Assembly (NCBI GenBank): GCA_902760865.1
Contig: CACWID010000008.1
Location: 33,060 to 97,059, forward strand
DNA: 64,000 bases
DNA from: an uncultured Bacteroidales bacterium
GTDB taxonomy: Bacteria; Bacteroidota; Bacteroidia; Bacteroidales; Muribaculaceae
Direction of reading: 5' to 3'
A model generated the notes under the pieces. That model saw only the letters and a list, made by a program, of their open reading frames with translations. It did no database searches and was not told the DNA's origin. The position numbers and the translations under genes are program-made. Shown piece after piece: positions 17,545 through 25,842 of this stretch (position 1 is the first letter of the stretch; each line of letters begins with the position of its first letter).

Positions 17545-17672
17545 AAAAACTGGCAGATGGTTACCATAAGGGCCTGAAAAATTGAAAATATTTACATTTT
17601 TTTGAAATTGAGCGCCTTTTAGTCAAAAAGACTGAAACAATGCTAATTGTTTACAAAAATAAATTAAATCGT

Positions 17673-17703
17673 TTTGAAGTTTGCAACTGTAACTCTATAT
17701 TTG
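17673..17703 (+). promoter_or_regulatory. Promoter of the TonB-like gene
   Basis: TTTG at 17673-17676 and TATATTTG at 17696-17703, with a 19-bp spacer, fit the Bacteroidales consensus exactly. The start codon is 61 bp downstream of the -7 box. Confidence 0.75.
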
Positions 17704-17763
17704 CGGCATAAAAAGCAGGTCCAACCGGCTTCTTTATCATTGACGCAATAAACTAAATGGCCT

Positions 17764-18204
17764 ATGCTTAGACAATTACGCTATGTTTTGTTGACATTGA
17801 TGACACTTTCGGCCGCATTGCCCTTGGCAGCGCAGGTGCGTCATGTCACGACGGTCAATCCCATGTCCAAGCAGTCCTATATGGAGGTCTATGAGTATGA
17901 CTATGTGGACATACAGCCCCAGTTCCCTGGTGGCGAGCGCGGATTGATCAACTTCATCAACAAGACGCGTGAATATCCTTACCATGCTTACAAGAAGGGC
18001 ATCCAGGGCCGTGTGCTGTGCAGTTTCATTGTCGGCATTGACGGTCGCGTGAGCGACGTGCGCGTCATCCGCGGCTCCGGTGACGAGAGCCTGAACCGCG
18101 AGGCCATCCGCGTCATCGGCGAGATGCCCAAGTGGAGCGTCGGCAAGGTGGGCAAGCATGCCGTCCCCGTCAGGGTCGTGTTGCCCATCAACTTCCGCCT
18201 GTAG
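17764..18204 (+). CDS. Small secreted TonB C-terminal-domain protein
   Basis: The 146-residue product has a cleavable-looking signal peptide (1-23) and a TonB C-terminal domain. It shows the usual Bacteroidetes entry motif PQFPGGERGLINFI, then GRVLCSFIVGIDGRVSDVRV, and ends in VPVRVVLPINFRL. There is no proline-rich spacer or lasting membrane anchor. It may therefore be a periplasmic partner of an outer-membrane transporter or of an ExbBD-type complex encoded elsewhere, and not a full energy transducer. It stands alone, with its own promoter. Confidence 0.8.
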   Translation: MLRQLRYVLLTLMTLSAALPLAAQVRHVTTVNPMSKQSYMEVYEYDYVDIQPQFPGGERGLINFINKTREYPYHAYKKGIQGRVLCSFIVGIDGRVSDVRVIRGSGDESLNREAIRVIGEMPKWSVGKVGKHAVPVRVVLPINFRL

Positions 18205-18304
18205 TGTAGCCCCTCGGCCAATCATTCCCATTTTCCGCTGTCCAGTGTGTTCCCGAAGTCGTGATTTTCGGGCGCATTTGCTATTGCAGTTTTTCAGCAA
18301 ATTA

Positions 18305-18336
18305 CTTGCACATTTCCAAAGAGTTGTATAATTTTG
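18305..18336 (+). promoter_or_regulatory. Promoter of the C10 gene at 18440
   Basis: CTTG (18305-18308) and TAATTTTG (18329-18336) with a 20-bp spacer. The 100-nt leader that follows contains two copies of ACTATTGTA (18366 and 18410). Confidence 0.6.
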
Positions 18337-18439
18337 CCGCATATAACTCTCATTGACATAGACCGACTATTGTATCGATATCAATCACAAATACTGTTTT
18401 AATACAACCACTATTGTACTAATATTAATCTTTCTGCGT

Positions 18440-20875
18440 ATGAAAAAAATGACAATCTTTGCCGCCCTGATGTTGGTGGCAATTCAGGCACTTGCAGCCA
18501 GTGTTGATCTGAGGACAGCTAGCGCCAAGGCCACTGACTTTATGCGTGCCAAGGCCGTTAATGGCCGTCTGATGACCTCTGAGCCTACCGTGAAGTGGGT
18601 TCATCAGGAGAAGAACTCTAGCAATGTCGCCCTGACAGCTTTCTACATCGTGAACACCGACAGGGGTTATGTCATTGTTTCCGGTGACGACCGCGCCAAG
18701 GACGTCCTCGCCTACGGCGAAGGCTCCCTCTCGAGCGTGAATGACCTGCCCGAGGCCGTGCAGTACTTCCTCAACATCTACCAGAAGCAGATAGAATACC
18801 TGCAGGCCCATCCCGGACTGGTGGTGAAGAAAACTGCTGGCACCCGTGGCGTCTCGGTTGAACCCATGCTGCAGACCGCATGGGCACAGGACAAGCCCTA
18901 CAACAAGCAGTGTCCCAAGGTGGGCAATACTTATTGCAAGGTGGGTTGCACCGCTGTTGCCCTGGCCCAGGTGATGAGGTACTGGGAATTTCCTGCTGTT
19001 GCCCCCGCCCTGCCGGCCTACACATGTGAGGAGTCGGGCATCAATGTGCCTGCCCTGCCCGGTAACTACACCTTTGACTGGGATAACATGTGGGATACTT
19101 ATTATAATGTTGATCTTGACCGTGTGCCCGAGGTGAATGAGAACGCTATCGCTTACCTGATGCGCTATGTGGGCCAGGCCGAGAAGGTGGATTATAATAC
19201 CAATCAAACCGGTACCAGAAATCCTGAGATTCTTACTGCTATCAACACTTTCGGTTTTGACGAGGGCGCATGCATTGTAAAGAAATGTGACTCCCCTGAT
19301 ACCCCCGAAGAACTCGCAGCTGGTGCCTATACCGAAGAACCGTATTACACTGATGAAGGTTGGGCTGAAGCCATCCAGGCCGAGCTGCGTGCCGGTCGTC
19401 CGCTGATTTATTGTGCTTATGACATGTCGTCTGACTCAACACAGCTCGCTGGCCATGCCTTCAATGTTGACGGTTATAACGCCGAGACCGACATGTACCA
19501 CGTGAACTTCGGTATGAGGCCCGACTTGAATACCTACTATGCGCTCGATGCTTTCTCGACCGATGGTTGGATGATGGTTTATGACTTCTGGCCCATCTTC
19601 TTCGCTGGCGTGCAGCCTCCCGGCCTGAATACCGATCCCCGCATCCTGGTCAGCCCGCAGGAACTCACGATGGAGTGCTATACTGGTGAGACCACTACTG
19701 CAACCTTCGATGTGGTAGGTGAGAGACTGAGCGAGGACATCACGGTTGCCCTTAATGATGCCAATGGCGTCTTCAGTGTAGATGTCACCACCATTGCTGT
19801 AGAAGACGGTGCCGCTAGTGCGACTGTCACTGTGACCTATGCTCCCCAGGCTGTCGGTACCCATAATGCCACCATCACCCTGAGCAGCGAAGGCGCCGCT
19901 GATAAGGTCATCACCCTCAAGGGTGTCGCCACCAACGCTCCTCTCGTAGTCTATGATCCCGTCATGCTTCCCGCAGCCGAGAACTACATCACGCTGACCT
20001 CCTTCCGTGCCGACTGGACCGACCAGACCGTTGCCGAGAACGTTGAAAGTTACACTCTCGAGGTAAGCCAGAAGCCCGAAACTCCCGCTGGACTTCTTGC
20101 CGAGGCCGACTGGAGCGAACTGCCCATTGTCAGTGGCAATCAAGCATCTCATGCCCTCGACTATCTGCCCGAGGGTTGGGGATTCAGCGGCTCTGACATG
20201 TATCTTGACAAGGGCGGTTCCATTTCGTTATCGACCGAAGACTATGTCATGACGCCCACTCTGGATCTGACAGGTGTTGATAAGATTACCGTTGTCGTTC
20301 GTGCAATGGGTTATGGCGGCTGGCGCAATTCTGGCTTCACCGTAGCAACCAGTGTTGACTCCAAGACGGTAGAGCTTACCAACAACGACGATTACGTTGA
20401 CTATACCCTGGTGCTGAATTGTGGTGAAACAGAGAGAGTCAGGGTCATTGCTGACTACTATCCTTACTTCCAGCTTGTACAGGTCTATGCTGGCGAGATG
20501 GCTGCACCGCAGCTGCGTGCCACCAAGGCTGATAGCGAGACCTATCGCCTGATCGAGGGCATCACCGGCAAGTCCTGCACCGTTGAGAACCTGGCTGAAG
20601 GCGGCACCTTCCTCTACAAGGTGAAGGCCCTCTACACCGATGGCACCGAGAGCGCTTGGAGCAACGTCGAGGAGGTAACCCTGGCAGGTACCGGCTACCA
20701 GATCGGTGACGTGAACCATGACGGCAAGGTGAACATCCAGGACGTTACCGCCCTGATCAACATCCTGCTCACCCAGGTTATAGCTCCCGACGAGGCCAAC
20801 GTGAACGGTGACAACATCATCAATATCTCAGACGTTACCGCCCTGATCAACAAGCTGCTCACGGCGGGTGTATAA
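18440..20875 (+). CDS. C10 family peptidase with dockerin; altered active-site loop
   Basis: The 811-residue product has a signal peptide (1-20), a propeptide (about 22-130), Cys170 (KVGCTAVALAQVM) and His339 (LAGHAFNVDGYN). The normally invariant HxNWGWxG stretch reads HVNFGMRPD. Both tryptophans and the glycine loop are lost, which may weaken or abolish proteolysis. After about 405 come an Ig-like (ASH/BACON-type) domain, an Fn3-like domain interrupted by an inserted beta-sandwich, and two subtype B dockerin repeats (GDVNHDGKVNIQDVTALI, ANVNGDNIINISDVTALI). It is the first member of the six-gene array and has its own promoter and terminator. Confidence 0.9.
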   Translation: MKKMTIFAALMLVAIQALAASVDLRTASAKATDFMRAKAVNGRLMTSEPTVKWVHQEKNSSNVALTAFYIVNTDRGYVIVSGDDRAKDVLAYGEGSLSSVNDLPEAVQYFLNIYQKQIEYLQAHPGLVVKKTAGTRGVSVEPMLQTAWAQDKPYNKQCPKVGNTYCKVGCTAVALAQVMRYWEFPAVAPALPAYTCEESGINVPALPGNYTFDWDNMWDTYYNVDLDRVPEVNENAIAYLMRYVGQAEKVDYNTNQTGTRNPEILTAINTFGFDEGACIVKKCDSPDTPEELAAGAYTEEPYYTDEGWAEAIQAELRAGRPLIYCAYDMSSDSTQLAGHAFNVDGYNAETDMYHVNFGMRPDLNTYYALDAFSTDGWMMVYDFWPIFFAGVQPPGLNTDPRILVSPQELTMECYTGETTTATFDVVGERLSEDITVALNDANGVFSVDVTTIAVEDGAASATVTVTYAPQAVGTHNATITLSSEGAADKVITLKGVATNAPLVVYDPVMLPAAENYITLTSFRADWTDQTVAENVESYTLEVSQKPETPAGLLAEADWSELPIVSGNQASHALDYLPEGWGFSGSDMYLDKGGSISLSTEDYVMTPTLDLTGVDKITVVVRAMGYGGWRNSGFTVATSVDSKTVELTNNDDYVDYTLVLNCGETERVRVIADYYPYFQLVQVYAGEMAAPQLRATKADSETYRLIEGITGKSCTVENLAEGGTFLYKVKALYTDGTESAWSNVEEVTLAGTGYQIGDVNHDGKVNIQDVTALINILLTQVIAPDEANVNGDNIINISDVTALINKLLTAGV

Positions 20876-20933
20876 GGGTTAAAGAATTGCCGACATCAGT
20901 CACTATAAACTGACGTTTGAAAATTGATAACTG

Positions 20934-20972
20934 AGAAGGCCTGAGGCGCAACGGCGCTTCAGGCCTTTTTTC
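20934..20972 (+). terminator. Rho-independent terminator
   Basis: AAGGCCTGAGGCG and CGCTTCAGGCCTT pair around a short loop and are followed by a run of T. It ends the transcript of the C10 gene at 18440. Confidence 0.9.
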
Positions 20973-21033
20973 GTTTTTTCGGCGTTTTTTATGAGAAAAT
21001 GTCGTTTTGGGGCAAGTTTTGCCTAATAAATGT

Positions 21034-21063
21034 CTTGGGGTTGTGAATTATTATTTACCTTTG
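21034..21063 (+). promoter_or_regulatory. Promoter of the C10 gene at 21140
   Basis: CTTG (21034-21037) and TACCTTTG (21056-21063), spacer 18 bp. The leader holds one ACTATTGTAT motif at 21106, as in the leader of the preceding gene. Confidence 0.55.
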
Positions 21064-21139
21064 TCAGATATTCAAAACGTGATACCATTCTTGACCGAAT
21101 TAACCACTATTGTATTAACCAAATAAAACCAAATCATTT

Positions 21140-23245
21140 ATGAAAAAGATGCTTCTGCTGGCCGCTGTCCTGATGGCGGCACTGCATGTGACAGCTGCCG
21201 ATGTTGACTTGCAGGCGGCCAAGTCCATTGCACAACAGTTCCTGGCCGGACCGTCAGCCGGACCGAGTATTAAAGCTCCGAATCCTGCCGTCAAGTGGGT
21301 CTATCAGGAAATGAATTCGTCCAACGCCGCCCAGACGGCCTACTACGTCGTCAACACCGACGGCGGCTTTGTCATCGTTGCCGGTGATGACCGTGCCCGC
21401 CAGGTGCTCGGCTACGGTGACGCTCCCCTGGCCGACATGAAGTCGCTGCCCGAGAATATGCGCTTCTGGCTCAGCTACTACAAGAAGCAGATGGAATGGC
21501 TCGAGGCCCGTCCTGGCATGAAGGTCGATAACTCCAAGCTGCGCGCCTCGCAAGTCGGTGAAATCGAGGCTCTGCTCGAGGCCGAGTGGAACCAGGGTGA
21601 TCCCTACTACGGCCAGTGCCCGATGGACGGCGACCGCCGTTCCCAGACGGGCTGCGCCGCGACATCGCTGGCCCAGGTGTTCTACAAGTGGAAATATCCC
21701 GTCGATCTCACGCCTGTCGTTCCCGGCTACACCACACGCACCAGGGGCTTTGTCCTTGATCCGTTGCCCTCAACCAGGTTTGATTGGGAAAACATGTTGC
21801 CGACCTACACGATTTTCTCCCCTAATGCCAGCAAGACTGCCGTGGCCCAGCTGATGCGTTACATCGGCCAGGCCGAGGAGATGGACTATACCAACGAGGG
21901 TAGCGAGGCATGGGAGGAAGATGTCTTGAGGGCCTGCAAGCTGTTTGGCTATAATGATGCCCACATCTCCTACAAGAGCTTCCTCAACAATGAGTATGTC
22001 GAGATCGTTTACTACACCGATGCAGAATGGGAAGTCATGCTCCAGGAAGAGCTGGCTGCCGGACGCCCCGTTGTGTATTGCGCTTACGCTTACAACACCG
22101 GCTATGAGAAATACTACGGTCATGCCTTCAATGTTGACGGAATTGACGCCAATGGCTTCTACCACATCAACTGGGGATGGAGTGGCACCGGTAACGGACA
22201 CTTTGCGTTCAATGCATTCAGCAACCAAGGCAATACCTACAATATCGGCCAGCTGATGGTCATGGGCATCGAGCCCCCGGCTCCCCTTGACGCTCCCGTG
22301 CTGCAACCCGCCGACACGACCCAAGTGACCGCTACCTCGTTCACGGCCCAGTGGACCGCAGTCGAGGGAGCCGCCACCTATACCCTCGATGTGTACAAGG
22401 CCGGTTCCGGCGAACAGCCGCCGACGGGTGTGTACGAGAAAGTGTTCAGTGAGTCATTCCCTTACTGCCAGAGCAATGGCCCCTCGCCTATCACCAGATA
22501 TGATAACTTCTGCCAGAACCCTGGCTGGACAGGAACCAACGGCTATGAGGCCAAGGGCGGCATTCGCCTGGGTTCGGCCTCACAGGTGGGCCGCATCGTC
22601 ACTCCAGACTTGGACATGACCCAGAGCGGCGGCAAGATGACTGTCAAGGCCACCATGAAGCCCTACAGCAGCGATACCGATGTGCCTGTCGCCTTCTCTT
22701 GCGGCAACTCCATCGTTGAAGTAACGGTCAGCACCGAGGCTACCTATACCGTTGTCCTGGATTGCGAGGAAGCCGAGGGACAGAAGGTGACCATTGCCAC
22801 GACGACCGGCGGCAAGCGTGTCGTGGTTACCCAGGTTGACATCTACAGTGCTGTCGAGGGCGCAACGGGAATGCGCTTTACCGTGCCTGTCAAGGAAGGC
22901 GGCGACACCCAGCGCCTGATCACCGGCATCGAGACGACGAGCTACACTGTGACCGGCCTGCTCACCGATGAGTATGAGTTCAGGGTGAAGGCCGTGAGTG
23001 CCAACGGCACCGAGAGCCCCTGGAGCAACGTCGAACTGGTGACCCTGTTCGATTATGCGCCCGCCTATCAGCTCGGTGACGTGAACCACGACGGCAAGTT
23101 GAACATCTCGGATGTTACCGCTCTGGTCAACATGCTGCTCACCCAGGCCGAAGCTCCCGCCGAGGCCAACGTCAATGGCGACAGCACCGTGAATATCTCG
23201 GATGTGACCTATCTGATCAATATGTTGCTCACGACATCAAATTGA
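21140..23245 (+). CDS. C10 family cysteine peptidase with dockerin (subtype B)
   Basis: The 701-residue product has a signal peptide (1-20), a propeptide, Cys172 (QTGCAATSLAQVF), His328 (YYGHAFNVDGID) and an intact HINWGWSG motif, so it should be active. Unlike its neighbours it lacks the Ig-like domain. The peptidase leads straight into an Fn3-like half (SFTAQWTAVEGAATYTLDV), an inserted beta-sandwich, the second Fn3 half (YTVTGLLTDEYEFRVKAVSA) and two dockerin repeats (GDVNHDGKLNISDVTALV, ANVNGDSTVNISDVTYLI). Only 35 bp separate it from the next C10 gene, with no terminator between, so the pair is probably one transcript. Confidence 0.93.
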   Translation: MKKMLLLAAVLMAALHVTAADVDLQAAKSIAQQFLAGPSAGPSIKAPNPAVKWVYQEMNSSNAAQTAYYVVNTDGGFVIVAGDDRARQVLGYGDAPLADMKSLPENMRFWLSYYKKQMEWLEARPGMKVDNSKLRASQVGEIEALLEAEWNQGDPYYGQCPMDGDRRSQTGCAATSLAQVFYKWKYPVDLTPVVPGYTTRTRGFVLDPLPSTRFDWENMLPTYTIFSPNASKTAVAQLMRYIGQAEEMDYTNEGSEAWEEDVLRACKLFGYNDAHISYKSFLNNEYVEIVYYTDAEWEVMLQEELAAGRPVVYCAYAYNTGYEKYYGHAFNVDGIDANGFYHINWGWSGTGNGHFAFNAFSNQGNTYNIGQLMVMGIEPPAPLDAPVLQPADTTQVTATSFTAQWTAVEGAATYTLDVYKAGSGEQPPTGVYEKVFSESFPYCQSNGPSPITRYDNFCQNPGWTGTNGYEAKGGIRLGSASQVGRIVTPDLDMTQSGGKMTVKATMKPYSSDTDVPVAFSCGNSIVEVTVSTEATYTVVLDCEEAEGQKVTIATTTGGKRVVVTQVDIYSAVEGATGMRFTVPVKEGGDTQRLITGIETTSYTVTGLLTDEYEFRVKAVSANGTESPWSNVELVTLFDYAPAYQLGDVNHDGKLNISDVTALVNMLLTQAEAPAEANVNGDSTVNISDVTYLINMLLTTSN

Positions 23246-23280
23246 TTCAAACACAGTGAATATCGTCGTCAACCGAATTC

Positions 23281-25638
23281 ATGGTGAAACGAATCGTATT
23301 ATTCTTGTTGGCAGCCCTGCTGATGGCGACATGGACCAGGGCTGCACATGTCAATGAAACGGCTGCACGTGCCACGGCCGGACGTTTCCTGTCCGGCCTG
23401 GCCGCAGACGGCCGCCTGCGGGCTCCCGCCCAGGGTGGTTTGCGACTCGCCCATGCCGAGGTGAGCACCACGGCTGGCGCGATGCCTGTCTATTACATCT
23501 TCAATGCCGCCGACGCCTTTGTCGTAGTGGCTGGTGACGACCGCGCCAGGGAAGTGCTGGCGTGGGGTGACCAGGCGCTTGACATGGCCCGTGTGCCCGA
23601 CAACATGCAGTACTGGCTTGACACTTACAAGCGTCAGCTGGAGTACTTGCTGGCCCATCCCGATGTTCAGGTTTCTGCTCCACAGCGTGCCGGCCAGGTG
23701 GTGAACCCCTTGCTCACGGCCAACTGGAGCCAGGCCACACCTTACTGGAACGAGTGTCCCGTCTTCGGCAGTGACACCTGCTACACGGGCTGCCCTGCCA
23801 CGTCACTCTCGATGGTGTTCCATTACTGGCGGTATCCGCGGCAGCAGACGCCCGCCGCCCCGTCCTATATGATACCGACCTATGGCGTGGTATTGCCCGA
23901 GCTGCCGCCCACGACCTTCGACTGGGACAATATGCTCGATAACTACACCGGCGCTTACACCGCTGCCGAGGCATCGGCCGTAGCCCACCTGATGCGTTAC
24001 ATCGGCCAGGTGGAACAGATGGACTACACCATCTCGGGCAGTGGTGCCTATGGCAAGGACGTCCTGCGTGCCGTGAAGCACTTCGAGTATGACCAAGACG
24101 CCCAGCTGCTGTTCAAGACCGACGACTTGGGCTATGACAACTATAGCGATGCCCAGTGGGCCGCATTGATCCAGGCCGAACTCGAGGCAGGCCGCCCGAT
24201 TGTCTATTGTGCCTATGACAACTACACGGGTGCGGGCCACGCCTTCAACGTCGATGGATATGACGGCAATGGCGGTTACCATATCAATTGGGGTTGGAAC
24301 GGCCGTGGCAACGGCCACTTTGCCTTGAACGCCTTCACCTATGAAGGCTACACCTTCGGCACCGGCCAGCAGATGGTCATCGGCATTCAGCCGCCCGAGG
24401 ACTATCAGATGCCTCGTCTGCAGGCTTATCCCATGTCCCTCGCCCTGCAGTGCTACATCAATCAGACGGCCGTCGGGACGGTGAGCCTGAAAGGCACTAA
24501 CCTGACGGGTGACGTGACCCTCACGCTCGATGACCCGGATGGCGTGTTCGCCATTGACGCTACTACACTGGCCAGGGATGTCGCCGAGGGTGGTCACGAC
24601 ATCACGGTGACCTATACTCCCACCGCAGTGGGCACCCACAGCGCTACCTTGAGGCTGGAGAGCCCCGATGCCGATCCGGTGACCGTCACGCTTACAGGCA
24701 CGGCACCGCTTGAGGTGTATGCTCCCGTGATGCTGCCCGCTGCCGAGGCCAGCATCAACCTGACCTCATTCCAGGCCGTCTGGACCGATTCGACGCCGGC
24801 CGCCAATGTCGCCGGCTACACCCTCGAGGTGCAGGCCAAACCCGCCTATAGTCTGCTCGAGGAGGCCGACTTCAGCGACCTGCTTCGCATGTCGCCCACC
24901 AACCAGGCCTCACACGCCACCGATTATCTGCCCGACGGCTGGACCTTCAGCGGTTCGGAGTTCAACCTGGAGGGAGGCTGCGTCATGCCTCGCCGCAATA
25001 GTGTCATCACCACCGATGACCTCAATCTGACAGGCTATGACAAGGTGACGGTCGTGGTGACGGCGCGCAGTTATGGCTCGTGGGGTGACCCGTCAGAGCT
25101 GACCATCGCGACCAGCCTCGCCAGCGAGACGATTGCTTTGCCGTTCTCTTATGCTGAGACCGCTGTGGTCCTCGACTGTGCCGAGACCGACAAGGTCCGT
25201 TTCACGGCAGGCTATTACCCGATGATCCAGGCCATCCGTATCTATGCCGGCGATGCCAGCGGGCTGGTGTCGCTCAGGGACACCGAGCAAGGCGATGCCG
25301 GTTACCGCCTGATTACCGGTATCACCGGCAAGGCCTATACCGTCGAAAATCTCACAGCCGGTGGCGTCTTCTTCTACAAGGTCAAGGCGCTCTATACTGA
25401 TGGCAGCGAGAGCGAGTGGAGTAATACCCAAATGGTGACCCTTACTGAGAACACCCACAACTTCCAGACCGGTGATCTGAACCACGACGGCAAGTTGAAC
25501 ATCGCCGACGTGACCGCATTGATCAATGCACTGTTGACCCAGATTGTTCCCTGTCAGACCTGTGCCGACGTCAATCACGATGGCATCATCAACATCGCCG
25601 ATGTCACTGCCCTGATCAACCGCCTGCTGACGCAGTAG
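23281..25638 (+). CDS. C10 family cysteine peptidase with dockerin (subtype B)
   Basis: The 785-residue product has a signal peptide (1-21), a propeptide (about 24-130), Cys171 (YTGCPATSLSMVF), His320 (GAGHAFNVDGYD) and HINWGWNG, all intact. An Ig-like domain (about 395-480), an Fn3-like domain split by an inserted jelly-roll-like domain, and two dockerin repeats (GDLNHDGKLNIADVTALI, ADVNHDGIINIADVTALI) follow. It is probably co-transcribed with the gene at 21140, given the 35-bp gap, and is followed by a strong terminator. Confidence 0.93.
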   Translation: MVKRIVLFLLAALLMATWTRAAHVNETAARATAGRFLSGLAADGRLRAPAQGGLRLAHAEVSTTAGAMPVYYIFNAADAFVVVAGDDRAREVLAWGDQALDMARVPDNMQYWLDTYKRQLEYLLAHPDVQVSAPQRAGQVVNPLLTANWSQATPYWNECPVFGSDTCYTGCPATSLSMVFHYWRYPRQQTPAAPSYMIPTYGVVLPELPPTTFDWDNMLDNYTGAYTAAEASAVAHLMRYIGQVEQMDYTISGSGAYGKDVLRAVKHFEYDQDAQLLFKTDDLGYDNYSDAQWAALIQAELEAGRPIVYCAYDNYTGAGHAFNVDGYDGNGGYHINWGWNGRGNGHFALNAFTYEGYTFGTGQQMVIGIQPPEDYQMPRLQAYPMSLALQCYINQTAVGTVSLKGTNLTGDVTLTLDDPDGVFAIDATTLARDVAEGGHDITVTYTPTAVGTHSATLRLESPDADPVTVTLTGTAPLEVYAPVMLPAAEASINLTSFQAVWTDSTPAANVAGYTLEVQAKPAYSLLEEADFSDLLRMSPTNQASHATDYLPDGWTFSGSEFNLEGGCVMPRRNSVITTDDLNLTGYDKVTVVVTARSYGSWGDPSELTIATSLASETIALPFSYAETAVVLDCAETDKVRFTAGYYPMIQAIRIYAGDASGLVSLRDTEQGDAGYRLITGITGKAYTVENLTAGGVFFYKVKALYTDGSESEWSNTQMVTLTENTHNFQTGDLNHDGKLNIADVTALINALLTQIVPCQTCADVNHDGIINIADVTALINRLLTQ

Positions 25639-25650
25639 AATCCATACTTC

Positions 25651-25703
25651 CGGCTATGGGCTCCGACGGCTGACACTTGGAGCCTGTAGCCGGGAGTTTT
25701 TTT
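25651..25703 (+). terminator. Rho-independent terminator
   Basis: CTTCCGGCTATGGGCTCC pairs imperfectly with GGAGCCTGTAGCCGGGAG and is followed by a run of seven T. It ends the two-gene C10 transcript. Confidence 0.85.
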
Positions 25704-25842
25704 ATTGTGTATTTGTAATTGTTTTTCGTCTATTCGCTGAAAATAGTTGCAAATTCATTTGAAATAATTTTACTTAGCAAGCTATAAATTAGTTATAACG
25801 TGACTTTATTAACATCTAATTAAAATTAAATCTGTAAGGCTT

